DNA from: Comamonadaceae bacterium | Lineage (GTDB): Bacteria; Pseudomonadota; Gammaproteobacteria; Burkholderiales; Burkholderiaceae_C | Assembly: GCA_009996515.1 (NCBI GenBank) | Contig: JAACZV010000005.1 | Span: forward strand, 62,001-126,000 | DNA: 64,000 bases | Reading direction: 5' to 3' | Part shown: one piece after another, positions 50,767-57,985 of the stretch | Layout of the letters: the number at the start of each line of letters is the position of its first letter | How positions within the stretch are numbered: the first letter of the stretch is position 1 | The notes under the pieces: generated by a model | What the model was told of the DNA's origin: nothing | The model's database searches: none | Seen by the model: the letters and a program-made list of their open reading frames with translations, nothing else | Program-made: the position numbers and the translations under genes

Positions 50767-52185
50767 TCAGCGGCGCGGCAGCGGGTAGCTCGCCAGGCCG
50801 GCGAAGCCCTTCTTGGACACCGCCTGCACGCCGAACACCACGTTGTCCTTGGACACCGGCAGCGTCACGCGCGTGGCGCGGCCCACGTCCTTCAACTGCT
50901 GCCAGGCCGCCGAGTCGGTGTCGCGCCAGACGATACGGTAGCCGGCCACCTCGGGGTCGTCGCTGGCCTGCCACTCCAGCGTGGAGTCGTTGGTCAGCTC
51001 GCGCGCATCCAGCCGCACGCCCTTGAGCGGCGCGGGCGCCCAGGCCAGCGTGGCCAGGCCGGCGAGGTTGGCCCGGGTCACGTCGGCCACGTAGGGAAAG
51101 TCGACGAACTCGGGCAGGTCGCCGTAGACCACGCCGTTCTCCGTCCTGGGGTTCTGGTGCTGGTGGGCGAAGTTCTCGAAGGGCTCGGTGATGCGCACCG
51201 CGGCATAGCCGCGCTCCAGGAAGGGAATGTGGTCGCCGCCGCGCAGGTAGCGGTCGCGGCGCTGGATGAGCTGCACGGTGAAGCCGGGCATGGCCGCCTC
51301 GGCCGCGGTCTTGATGTGGCGGCCCAGCTGGTGGGTGGGCAGGTCCTCGTTGCCGCCGGCCTGCAGCAGCGGCAGCAGCTCGGCCTGCATGGCCGCGACG
51401 GACCTGGCGTCGGCCTCGCTGGCCGGGCGGTTGGCATTGGCGGCCATCAGCAGGCGCACCAGCGGATCCAGGCCGTCGGCGAACAGGCGCAAGCGCTTGG
51501 GGTCGTGCTGGCCGGCGTCGCCGCGCGAGCTGCCGATGATGTCGTTGGTGATCATGGCCTCGACATTGGTGCCGGCGGCGCGCGCCTCGCGCGCCCATTG
51601 GGCGGCGCCCAGCAGCCCCTGCTCCTCGCCGGGCACGGCCATGAAAACCAGCGTCGCGTCGAACTGCCGGCTGGCCATCACGCAGGCCAGCTCCATGACG
51701 GCCGCCGTGCCGGAGGCGTCGTCGTTGGCGCCGGGCGCCTCGCCCAGGGCATCCATCACGTCGCTGTTGCGCGAGTCGTAGTGGCCGCTGACGACCAGCA
51801 CGCGGCTCTTGCTGGCGCCGCGCCCCGGCAGCGTCGCGACGACGTTCACGAGCTCGGTCGGCTGGCTGACCCGCTTGCCGGCCGGCTCGATGAAGCTCTG
51901 CTCCTCCACCTGCAGCCGCCCGCCGGCGGCCTTGGCGCAGGCCGACAGCTCGGCGGTGATCCAGCGCCGCGCGGCGCCGATGCCGCGGGTGTCGGAGCCG
52001 ATGTCGGACAGCGTGTGCCGGGTGCCGAAGCCGACCAGCTTGCGGATGCGCGCCTCGATGCGCGCCGGGCTGACTTCGGCCAGCATGGCCTTGAGCTCGT
52101 CGGCCGGCGTCGCCTGGGCCTGGGCCGATGGAACACCCGACGCGAGGGCGAGGGCGACGGAGAAGGCGGTCAGTGAGGTGCGCAT
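50767..52185 (-). CDS. Secreted M28-family metallopeptidase
   Basis: Zinc aminopeptidase-type protein of 472 residues. Signal peptide MRTSLTAFSVALALASGVPSA (first 20 residues shown in part). The di-zinc site includes VVSGHYDSRNSD (His), GANDDASGTAAV (bridging Asp), AVPGEEQGLLGA (catalytic Glu-Glu), ITNDIIGSS (Asp) and the later His in RGGDHIPFLERG. The last ~90 residues (from LAWAPAPLKGV) form a fibronectin-III-like beta domain. It would trim peptides in the periplasm or outside. ATG 52185 gives a clean signal peptide; the open frame upstream reads antisense through the EF-G paralogue gene and is rejected. Confidence 0.92.
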   Translation of the reverse strand: MRTSLTAFSVALALASGVPSAQAQATPADELKAMLAEVSPARIEARIRKLVGFGTRHTLSDIGSDTRGIGAARRWITAELSACAKAAGGRLQVEEQSFIEPAGKRVSQPTELVNVVATLPGRGASKSRVLVVSGHYDSRNSDVMDALGEAPGANDDASGTAAVMELACVMASRQFDATLVFMAVPGEEQGLLGAAQWAREARAAGTNVEAMITNDIIGSSRGDAGQHDPKRLRLFADGLDPLVRLLMAANANRPASEADARSVAAMQAELLPLLQAGGNEDLPTHQLGRHIKTAAEAAMPGFTVQLIQRRDRYLRGGDHIPFLERGYAAVRITEPFENFAHQHQNPRTENGVVYGDLPEFVDFPYVADVTRANLAGLATLAWAPAPLKGVRLDARELTNDSTLEWQASDDPEVAGYRIVWRDTDSAAWQQLKDVGRATRVTLPVSKDNVVFGVQAVSKKGFAGLASYPLPRR

Positions 52186-52254
52186 GCCTTTGATTCTGCC
52201 CTTGCCGGCCCGGCCCGCTTCTTCTACGCTGGCCGGGCCGCCAAGGAGATTGCG

Positions 52255-54312
52255 ATGAGCGAGACAAGCCTGGATTCGCGCGTGAGCACCATCCGTACGG
52301 TCGCGCTGGTGGGGCCGGCCGGGGCCGGCAAGACGCTGCTGCTGGACGCGCTGCTGGCCCAGGCCGGCGCCATCCCGCAGGTCGGCAGCATCGAGCGCGG
52401 CAGCACGGTCAGCGACCACGACCCGCTGGAGAAACGCCTGGGGCATTCGCTGCAATCCAGCCTGGCCCACTTCACGCATGGCGGCATCCGGGTGCATGCC
52501 ATCGACACGCCCGGCGCGCCGGACTTCGTCGGCCAGGCGCTGCCGGCGCTGGAGGCGGCCGACACGGCCCTCATCGTCATCAACGCGCTCAACGGCATCG
52601 AACTGATGGCCCAGCGGATGCTGACCGCCGCCGGCGAGCGCGGGCTGGCCCGCCTCATCGTCGTCAACAGGATAGACAGCCCGGACGTCGATCTGGCCCA
52701 TCTACTGGGCCAGATCCGCGAGGTGTTCGGCAAGGAGTGCCTGCCGCTGAACCTGCCCAGCGACGGCGCCCGGCGCGTCGCCGACTGCTTCTTCGCGGCC
52801 TCGGGAGAGGCCGATTTTTCGTCCGTGGCCGACGCGCACCGCGCGCTGGTGGAGCAGGTCGTGGAGGTGGACGCGGCCTTCGTCGACCGCTACCTGACCG
52901 ACGGCGACGTCGACCCGCGCGAGCTGCACGCGCCGCTGGAGCAGGCGCTGCGCGAGGGCCACCTGATCCCGGTCTGCTTCTGCTCGGCCAGGACGGGTGC
53001 CGGCGTGGCCGAGCTGCTGTCGGTCATCGAGCTGCTGTGCCCCAACCCGGCCGAGGGCAATCCGCCGCCCTTCCTGGAGGGCAAGGGCACCGAGCCCACG
53101 CCCTACCCGGCCCGGCCCGACCCGGCCGGCCATGTGCTGGCCCATGTCTTCAAGATCGTGGCCGACCCCTACCTGGGCAAGATGGGCGTCATGCGCGTGC
53201 ACCAGGGCCGCATCGCCAGGGGCGGCCAGCTCTTCGTGGGCCATGCGCGCAAGCCCATACGCGTGGGCCATCTCTTCATGCTGCAGGGCAGCAAGCACAT
53301 CGACATCGACGAGGCGCTGCCGGGCGACCTGTGCGCCATCGCCAAGGTCGACGACCTCGCCTTCGACGCCGTGCTGCACGACGCCCAGGAGGACGAGCAC
53401 ATCCACCTGTCGCCCCTGGACTTCCCGACGCCCGTGCACGGCCTGGCCATCAGCCCGGCGCGGCGCGGCGACGAGCAGAAGCTCTGGGAGGTGCTGGCGC
53501 GGCTGGTGGACGAAGACCCCTGCCTGCGCATCGAGCAGGCCGGAGAGACACACCAGACGCTGGTCTACGGCCTGGGCGAGCTGCACCTGCGCCTGCTGCT
53601 GGAGCGCGTGCGCGAGCTCTACAAGGGCGAGACCCTCACCGAGCCGCCGCGCATCGCCTACCGCGAGACCATCTCGGCGCCGGCCGAGGGCCACTACCGC
53701 CACAAGAAGCAGAGCGGCGGCGCCGGCCAGTTCGGCGAGGTCTATCTGCGCATCGAGCCGCTGGAGCGGGGCGCGGGCTTCGAGTTCGTCGACGCGGTCA
53801 AGGGCGGCACCATCCCGGGCCAGTTCATGCCCGCCGTCGAGAAAGGCGTGCGCTCGGGCCTGGCCAGCGGCGTCATCGCCGGCTATCCGCTGGTGGACCT
53901 GCGCGTGGTCGTCTACGACGGCAAGCACCACTCGGTGGACAGCAAGGAGATCGCCTTCGTCACCGCCGGCCGCCGCGCGCTGATCGAGGCCGTGCGCGCG
54001 GCCCGGCCGCTGGTGCTGGAACCCATCGTGCAGGTCGAGATCACGGCCCCCGAGCACAGCATCGGCGACATCACCGGCGACCTGGCCTCACGCCGCGGCC
54101 AGGTCAACGGCACGCGCGCGGCCGTGCCGGGCAGCCTGGTCGTGCAGGGGCTGGCGCCGCTGGCCGAGCTGGCCAGCTACCAGTCGCGGCTGAACGCGAT
54201 GACCGCCGGCGAGGGCCGCTACACGCTGCTGCTGTCGCACTACGAGGCGGTGCCGCCCCACACGCAGGCGGCGCTGGTGGGGGCTTACAAGGCGGGGGAC
54301 GAGGCGGAATGA
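52255..54312 (+). CDS. Elongation factor G paralogue (EF-G-like GTPase)
   Basis: Translational GTPase of 685 residues, five EF-G domains in order. G1 is VGPAGAGKT (about 20-28), G3 DTPGAPDF, G4 VVNRIDSP. Domain II, III (LGELHLRLLLERV), IV (GGAGQFGEVYLRIEPL and GGTIPGQFMPAVEKG) and V (VEITAPEHSIGDITGDLASR) follow. The switch I region is short and differs from true EF-G (IERGSTVSDHDPLEKR), typical of the EF-G-like protein branch whose role is unclear; the housekeeping fusA normally lies in the str operon, not here. AAGGAG precedes the ATG (52243-52248). Domain V ends in a short tail without the usual long extension. Confidence 0.92.
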   Translation: MSETSLDSRVSTIRTVALVGPAGAGKTLLLDALLAQAGAIPQVGSIERGSTVSDHDPLEKRLGHSLQSSLAHFTHGGIRVHAIDTPGAPDFVGQALPALEAADTALIVINALNGIELMAQRMLTAAGERGLARLIVVNRIDSPDVDLAHLLGQIREVFGKECLPLNLPSDGARRVADCFFAASGEADFSSVADAHRALVEQVVEVDAAFVDRYLTDGDVDPRELHAPLEQALREGHLIPVCFCSARTGAGVAELLSVIELLCPNPAEGNPPPFLEGKGTEPTPYPARPDPAGHVLAHVFKIVADPYLGKMGVMRVHQGRIARGGQLFVGHARKPIRVGHLFMLQGSKHIDIDEALPGDLCAIAKVDDLAFDAVLHDAQEDEHIHLSPLDFPTPVHGLAISPARRGDEQKLWEVLARLVDEDPCLRIEQAGETHQTLVYGLGELHLRLLLERVRELYKGETLTEPPRIAYRETISAPAEGHYRHKKQSGGAGQFGEVYLRIEPLERGAGFEFVDAVKGGTIPGQFMPAVEKGVRSGLASGVIAGYPLVDLRVVVYDGKHHSVDSKEIAFVTAGRRALIEAVRAARPLVLEPIVQVEITAPEHSIGDITGDLASRRGQVNGTRAAVPGSLVVQGLAPLAELASYQSRLNAMTAGEGRYTLLLSHYEAVPPHTQAALVGAYKAGDEAE

Positions 54313-54318
54313 GCCCGC

Positions 54319-54879
54319 TCAAGGCGTCCGGGCCGACAGCGCCCGCATCTGCCTGAGCCACTCGGTCCAGTCCATGGGCTGGCCGGTGTCGAAGCGCTTC
54401 TGCAGATTGCCCAGCACCCGGCCCCAGGCCTGGTCGAAATAGGCATAGGCCTGGTCCCATTCGCCGCCCTCGCCCCAGCCGACATGGTGCAGGCGCACGC
54501 GGGTGGTCTGGTCGTCCACCGCCTCGAAACGCACGATGACCACCGTGCGCTGCTGGCGCACCGCGGGCAGGCTGGGCGGCGCGTTCCAGTCGAAGCTCAG
54601 CATCTTCTGCGGCTGCAGCGCCAGGTAGCGCATCTCGTCCGCCCCCTTGCTGCCGGCGGGCGCATAGGGGTTGATGAAGATGTGGAAGGCGCCGCCGACG
54701 CGGGGCTCGATCTCGGCGTCGGGCGCGAAGAAGCTGGTGATGCCGTCCCGGGTCGTCCACGCGGCCCAGGCCTGGTCCAGGCCGGCCTTGATGACGCTGT
54801 CTTTATCAAGAGCCCGCTCGGCGGCCGCGGCGCTCAGCGCGGTGAGCAGCAGCAGCAAGGCGGCAAGAACTCGCGTCAT
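54319..54879 (-). CDS. SRPBCC (AHSA1-like) protein with signal peptide
   Basis: Protein of 186 residues. Signal peptide MTRVLAALLLLLTALSAAAA; the rest is a START/SRPBCC fold of the AHSA1 type: ITSFFAPDAEIEPRVGGAFH, MRYLALQPQKMLSFDWNAPP, TRVRLHHVGWGEGGEWDQAY and WGRVLGNLQKRFDTG. The fold binds hydrophobic ligands. Export of an AHSA1-like protein is unusual, as most relatives are cytoplasmic, but the leader is convincing. It is convergent with the EF-G paralogue (6-bp gap) and divergent from the regulator-like gene at 54931. Ligand and role are unknown. Confidence 0.85.
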   Translation of the reverse strand: MTRVLAALLLLLTALSAAAAERALDKDSVIKAGLDQAWAAWTTRDGITSFFAPDAEIEPRVGGAFHIFINPYAPAGSKGADEMRYLALQPQKMLSFDWNAPPSLPAVRQQRTVVIVRFEAVDDQTTRVRLHHVGWGEGGEWDQAYAYFDQAWGRVLGNLQKRFDTGQPMDWTEWLRQMRALSARTP

Positions 54880-54930
54880 GGCGAACCTCCGGCGCAGGGC
54901 CTGCTATACGGAGATTTATCATACGCACCC

Positions 54931-55500
54931 ATGTCCCCCGCCTCCCGCGATGTTGCCCAGATCCGTCTGGACAACGCGATGCGGCTGTTCGAAGAATTCG
55001 TCAGCGCCACCGTCAAACATGCCGATGCGGCCACCTTGCGTGGCCTGGAGCGGCGTTTCGCCGAGAGGCTGCAGATCCAGCCCAGCTACTGGAGCCAGAT
55101 CAAGGGCCGCTCGCGCCAGATCGGCGAGCGCCTGGCGCGCCAGTTCGAACAGCTGTGCCACAAGCCGCCGGGCTGGATGGACCTGGAGCATGGCCTGGCC
55201 GCCGCCCCCGCGCCGCTGACGTCCATGGCCGCGGCGCTGGCGCCGGCCGCCACGCCGGCCGAGCCCTCGCCCAGCCTGCCGCAGGACGACGATGAGCGCT
55301 TCATCATCGGCCTCGTCCTCACCTACTACCGCCGCCATCCGCAGCGCGCCCGCAACCGGCTGCTGGACCTGCTGGGCGAGGTGCTGACGCCCGCACCGCG
55401 CGCCGCGGCCAGGCCGGCCGCACCCAGCCCGCAGGCGGAGCTGGACGAGTGGCGCAAGCTGCAGTCGGGCATCGCGCCGCTGAAGCCCAAGAAACGCTGA
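54931..55500 (+). CDS. Putative HTH DNA-binding protein
   Basis: Protein of 189 residues. The N-terminal ~90 residues are helical: RLDNAMRLFEEFVSATVKHA, then RFAERLQIQPSYWSQIKGRS and RQIGERLARQFEQLCHKPPG, ending WMDLEHG; this is the layout of XRE/Cro-like regulators common in Burkholderiales. The middle is an Ala/Pro-rich linker, and the C-terminal part (DDERFIIGLVLTYYRRHPQR) is a second helical piece. A -10-like TATCAT stands 8 nt before the ATG and no ribosome site is seen, so the message may be leaderless. The two TTGCGCAA palindromes 140 bp downstream (55640-55677) are candidate targets (inference). Confidence 0.62.
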   Translation: MSPASRDVAQIRLDNAMRLFEEFVSATVKHADAATLRGLERRFAERLQIQPSYWSQIKGRSRQIGERLARQFEQLCHKPPGWMDLEHGLAAAPAPLTSMAAALAPAATPAEPSPSLPQDDDERFIIGLVLTYYRRHPQRARNRLLDLLGEVLTPAPRAAARPAAPSPQAELDEWRKLQSGIAPLKPKKR

Positions 55501-55860
55501 GGCCGGGCCGGAGGCGGCGCCTGCGCGCGGCCCGACGCCGCACGAACGCCGGCCAGCCTGCAAGCCGGCGCGCCTGAAACCGCACCCCCGTCATCGGACG
55601 GCCCGCATCCTGCACGTTAGGGGTGTTGGATAAAAACAGCTTGCGCAAGAGCAACGTTTGTTTATCATTTGCGCAAGTCGCGATGCAGAAGTCCCGTGCA
55701 TCGCGGCGAGGTCGCACCCCTTTTGTCCCCCGACCGCCCGGCCCGCCCGTCTCGAGCACGGGCCCCGGGCACCCCCACCTTGATGCGCAACAGCCGGCCC
55801 CTGCGGGTCGAGCCGCTGCATTGCCCGCCGCGCCTCGCGCGGCTCTCAAAGGAGTCAGCC
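55501..55860 (+). other. 360-bp gap with promoter and hairpin, possible small RNA or long leader
   Basis: The left half is GC-rich with nothing recognisable. At 55640-55677 lies a promoter embedded in two TTGCGCAA palindromes. It is followed at 55680-55704 by the hairpin GCGATGCA-gaagtcccg-TGCATCGC, a perfect 8-bp stem. The rest up to 55847 is C-rich without a convincing coding frame or T-run. The transcript could be a structured leader of the small gene at 55861 or a separate small RNA. Confidence 0.4.
55640..55677 (+). promoter_or_regulatory. Promoter flanked by two TTGCGCAA palindromes
   Basis: CTTGCGCAAG (55640-55649, perfect palindrome) and TTTGCGCAAG (55668-55677) are 28 bp apart centre to centre. 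A sigma-70-like promoter fits between them: TTGCGC (55641-55646), 16-bp spacer, TATCAT (55663-55668). The palindromes would cover the -35 element and the transcription start, a typical repression layout. The region is the AT-richest near this locus. Confidence 0.6.
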
Positions 55861-56052
55861 ATGCCCCAGTTCACCTCCCCGCGCCCCCTGCAGCTGAACC
55901 TGCGCAAGCCGCGCAATCCACTCGTCGCGCCGGCCCTGAAACGCCAGGCCGGCCGCCACCAGAGCCCGCAGGACGCCCACGCCCAGCGCCAGCGGGCCCG
56001 CCTGGAGCTGCGCCGCCTGGTGCACGAACGCTGCCCCGACAACGACCCCTGA
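55861..56052 (+). CDS. Small basic protein of unknown function (63 aa)
   Basis: A 63-residue frame starting MPQFTSPRPLQLNLRKPRNP and ending LVHERCPDNDP. AAAGGAG stands 6 nt before the ATG (55848-55854), the best ribosome site in the area. The protein is strongly basic (many Arg, Lys, His), hydrophilic and without membrane segment, as expected for a nucleic-acid- or ribosome-associated peptide, but no family is recognised. It follows the TTGCGCAA promoter region and is followed by another small basic gene 69 bp later, probably in one transcript. Confidence 0.6.
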   Translation: MPQFTSPRPLQLNLRKPRNPLVAPALKRQAGRHQSPQDAHAQRQRARLELRRLVHERCPDNDP

Positions 56053-56121
56053 AACGACCGCGCCGCCGCCCCTCATGCCCATCCATGTCATGAGGGCCGC
56101 CGGCCGCCCAAGGAGACCCTC

Positions 56122-56358
56122 ATGAGATTGATAGAGCTGAGCGGCCCCGATGCCGCCGAAACCCAGGCCGCCTGGGCCCGCCGCTGGGCCCGCATCCGGC
56201 GCGCGGCGCGCGCCATCCGGCTGGTGTTCTCGCCCGCCTACCGGCGCCGCCGCGCCCGCAGCCAGCTGGAGTTCTATGCCGAGGCCGGCGCGCCCGAAGG
56301 GGCGCTGTACGTCGACGGCCGGCTGACCGCACAGCTGGACGGCGTGCGCAGGCTGTGA
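56122..56358 (+). CDS. Small basic protein of unknown function (78 aa)
   Basis: A 78-residue frame, MRLIELSGPDAAETQAAWAR at the start, then a long Arg-rich helix RWARIRRAARAIRLVF and RRRRARSQLEFYAEAGAPEG. AAGGAG precedes the ATG by 8 nt. Net charge is strongly positive; there is no signal peptide. The amphipathic Arg/Ala/Trp helix could bind RNA or membranes (inference). It is the second small gene after the TTGCGCAA promoter and ends 69 bp before the HDOD gene start. Confidence 0.6.
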   Translation: MRLIELSGPDAAETQAAWARRWARIRRAARAIRLVFSPAYRRRRARSQLEFYAEAGAPEGALYVDGRLTAQLDGVRRL

Positions 56359-56427
56359 ACTGAGGCCGAATTGGGGGTCGCTTGCGACGAGCGGGCGGCC
56401 CCTCATGGGCCTAGCATCGGGGTCGTC

Positions 56428-57270
56428 ATGCCCACCCCCCTGCGCATCACCACCCCGCTGCCCGGCCTGGACGCCTGGGTGGACGCCTTTGCCCGGGCGG
56501 AGATCCCGGTGCTGGCCGAGACGGCCGAGGCACTGGAACAGATGCGCGCGACCGAGGACGACGTCGACGCCCACAGCCTGGGCGAGATGATGGCGGGCGA
56601 CCCGCTGATGACGCTGAAGGTGCTGGTCCATGCCAGCGAGCAGCGCCGCGGCCGCAGCGCCGGCCTCAGGGCCGATGCCGAGACGGTGACGGCGGCCCTG
56701 GTGCTGACGGGCATCTCACCCTTCTTCCGCGAGTTCGGGCCGCAGCCCACGCTGGAGCAGGCGCTGGCCGACAACGAGGAGGCCTTGCTGGGCCTGTCGC
56801 GCGTGATGCAGCGTGCCGAGCGCGCCTCCCGCTATGCGCTGGGCTTCGCGGCCCACCGCGCCGACCCCGATGCGGCCGTCATCCACAGCGCGGCGCTGCT
56901 GCGCGACTTCGCCGAGATGCTGCTGTGGGTGCACGCGCCCGAACTGGCGCTGAAGATCGCCGCGTTGCAGGAGGCCGACCGGCATCTGCGCAGCGCCGCC
57001 GCCCAGCGCCAGGTGCTGGGCATCGCGCTGTCCGATCTGGAGCAGGCGCTGATGCTGCGCTGGCGTCTGCCGGCGCTGCTGACGCGCATCACCAGCGACA
57101 GGGACGGGCGCGACCCGCAGGTGCGCTGCGTGCAGCTCGCCGTGCGCCTGGCCCGCCACACGGCGCGGGGCTGGGACGACGCGGCCGTGCCGGACGATCT
57201 GCGCGACATCGCCGAGCTGCTCAACCTCAGCGAGGCCCACACGCTCAAGCTGTTGCACGAGTTTGATTAA
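56428..57270 (+). CDS. HDOD-domain signalling protein
   Basis: Cytoplasmic protein of 280 residues with one HDOD domain, an HD-like fold without a complete metal site, common in bacterial signal pathways. Visible motifs are GEMMAGDPLMTLKVLVHAS (about 50-68), VTAALVLTGISPFFREFG, and SAALLRDFAEMLLWVHAPEL near residue 155. The C-terminal helical part ends DIAELLNLSEAHTLKLLHEF. No GGDEF or receiver domain is attached. TAGCAT stands 10 nt before the ATG, and there is no clear ribosome site. The start is ATG 56428 (MPTPLRITT); the longer open frame upstream overlaps the intergenic gap. Partner unknown. Confidence 0.87.
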   Translation: MPTPLRITTPLPGLDAWVDAFARAEIPVLAETAEALEQMRATEDDVDAHSLGEMMAGDPLMTLKVLVHASEQRRGRSAGLRADAETVTAALVLTGISPFFREFGPQPTLEQALADNEEALLGLSRVMQRAERASRYALGFAAHRADPDAAVIHSAALLRDFAEMLLWVHAPELALKIAALQEADRHLRSAAAQRQVLGIALSDLEQALMLRWRLPALLTRITSDRDGRDPQVRCVQLAVRLARHTARGWDDAAVPDDLRDIAELLNLSEAHTLKLLHEFD

Positions 57271-57294
57271 CCCTCCCCCTACGGCCTGACGGCC

Positions 57295-57347
57295 GCCCCC
57301 TCAAGGGGGCACTCCCAGCCGCCCGGCGAAGCCGGATCGGCGGGAGT
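57295..57347. terminator. Hairpin cluster between convergent HDOD and Lrp genes
   Basis: GCCCCC-tcaa-GGGGGC (57295-57310) is followed by a longer stem ACTCCC...GGGAGT (57311-57316 with 57342-57347). CGGCC-tga-CGGCCG lies just before. There is no T-run. The position between two convergent stops suggests a bidirectional terminator; GC-rich elements of this look are often repeated in such genomes, but I see only this copy. Confidence 0.4.
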
Positions 57348-57384
57348 CGCTGGAGGAACGGCGGCGCTGCGCGCGCCATTCAAT

Positions 57385-57873
57385 TCAGACCGGCACGGCG
57401 GTCGTGTTCTTCAAGCGCTCCAGCACGAAGCTGGTCTTGCAGTCCTGCACGCTGGGGTGCATCAGCAAGGTGTCGCTGATGAAGCGGGCGTAGTGCTGCA
57501 TGTCCTGCACCAGCACGCGCAGCAGATAGTCCATCTCGCCGGTCAGCGCCGCGCACTCCACCACCTCGGGCCAGGTCTGCACGGCGGCGCGGAACAGGTC
57601 GCGCGGGTTGCGCAGCGGGTTGTCGGTCTGCTTCTCCAGCCTGACGTTGATGTAGGCCGTCAGGCCCAGGCCCACGCGCTCGGGCGGCACCAGCGCGACA
57701 TAGCTGGCGATGACGCCCGCCTCCTCCAGCCGGCGCACGCGGCGCAGCACGGCGGAGGACGACAGCCCCGCCTCGCCGGCCAGCGCGTCATAGGTGACCC
57801 GGCCATCCTGCTGCAGCGCGCGCAGGATGCGGCGGTCTATGGCGTCGAGCTCGATCAATGCTTCCATCATCAT
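57385..57873 (-). CDS. Lrp/AsnC-family regulator divergent from hpd
   Basis: Transcription factor of 162 residues. The N-terminal HTH has LDAIDRRILRALQQDGRVTY, and AGLSSSAVLRRVRRLEEAGV. The C-terminal RAM domain includes GLTAYINVRLEKQ, VVECAALTGEMDYLLRVLVQ and the C-terminal strand CKTSFVLERLKNTTAVPV. Such regulators bind amino acids or related acids; the divergent position to hpd suggests control of tyrosine catabolism, probably in response to tyrosine or phenylalanine derivatives. Three ATGs in a row (57873, 57870, 57867) can serve as start; the first is used. A long inverted repeat in the divergent gap (57880-57933) is the likely operator. Confidence 0.92.
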   Translation of the reverse strand: MMMEALIELDAIDRRILRALQQDGRVTYDALAGEAGLSSSAVLRRVRRLEEAGVIASYVALVPPERVGLGLTAYINVRLEKQTDNPLRNPRDLFRAAVQTWPEVVECAALTGEMDYLLRVLVQDMQHYARFISDTLLMHPSVQDCKTSFVLERLKNTTAVPV

Positions 57874-57879
57874 GATTTT

Positions 57880-57933
57880 GCAGGATTCATGCGCATAACA
57901 GCCTTTACACGCCTCAGCTTGCATGAAACCTGC
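57880..57933. promoter_or_regulatory. Inverted-repeat operator between Lrp-type regulator and hpd
   Basis: GCAGGATTCATGC (57880-57892) and GCATGAAACCTGC (57921-57933) are inverted copies matching at 12 of 13 positions, 41 bp centre to centre (about four helical turns). It is the only strong dyad in the gap and lies 7 bp from the regulator start and 52 bp from hpd. Confidence 0.72.
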
Positions 57934-57985
57934 GCCCACCGCGCCGCAGAATTTCCGGTTCTAGATTTTTCTTCCGGAGACAGAC

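Noticed and set aside
57276-57370. Hairpin cluster after the HDOD gene as a fourth copy of the intra-operon repeat
   Set aside because: It shares only a CCCCC/GGGGG stem; the diagnostic blocks are missing and it lies between convergent genes.
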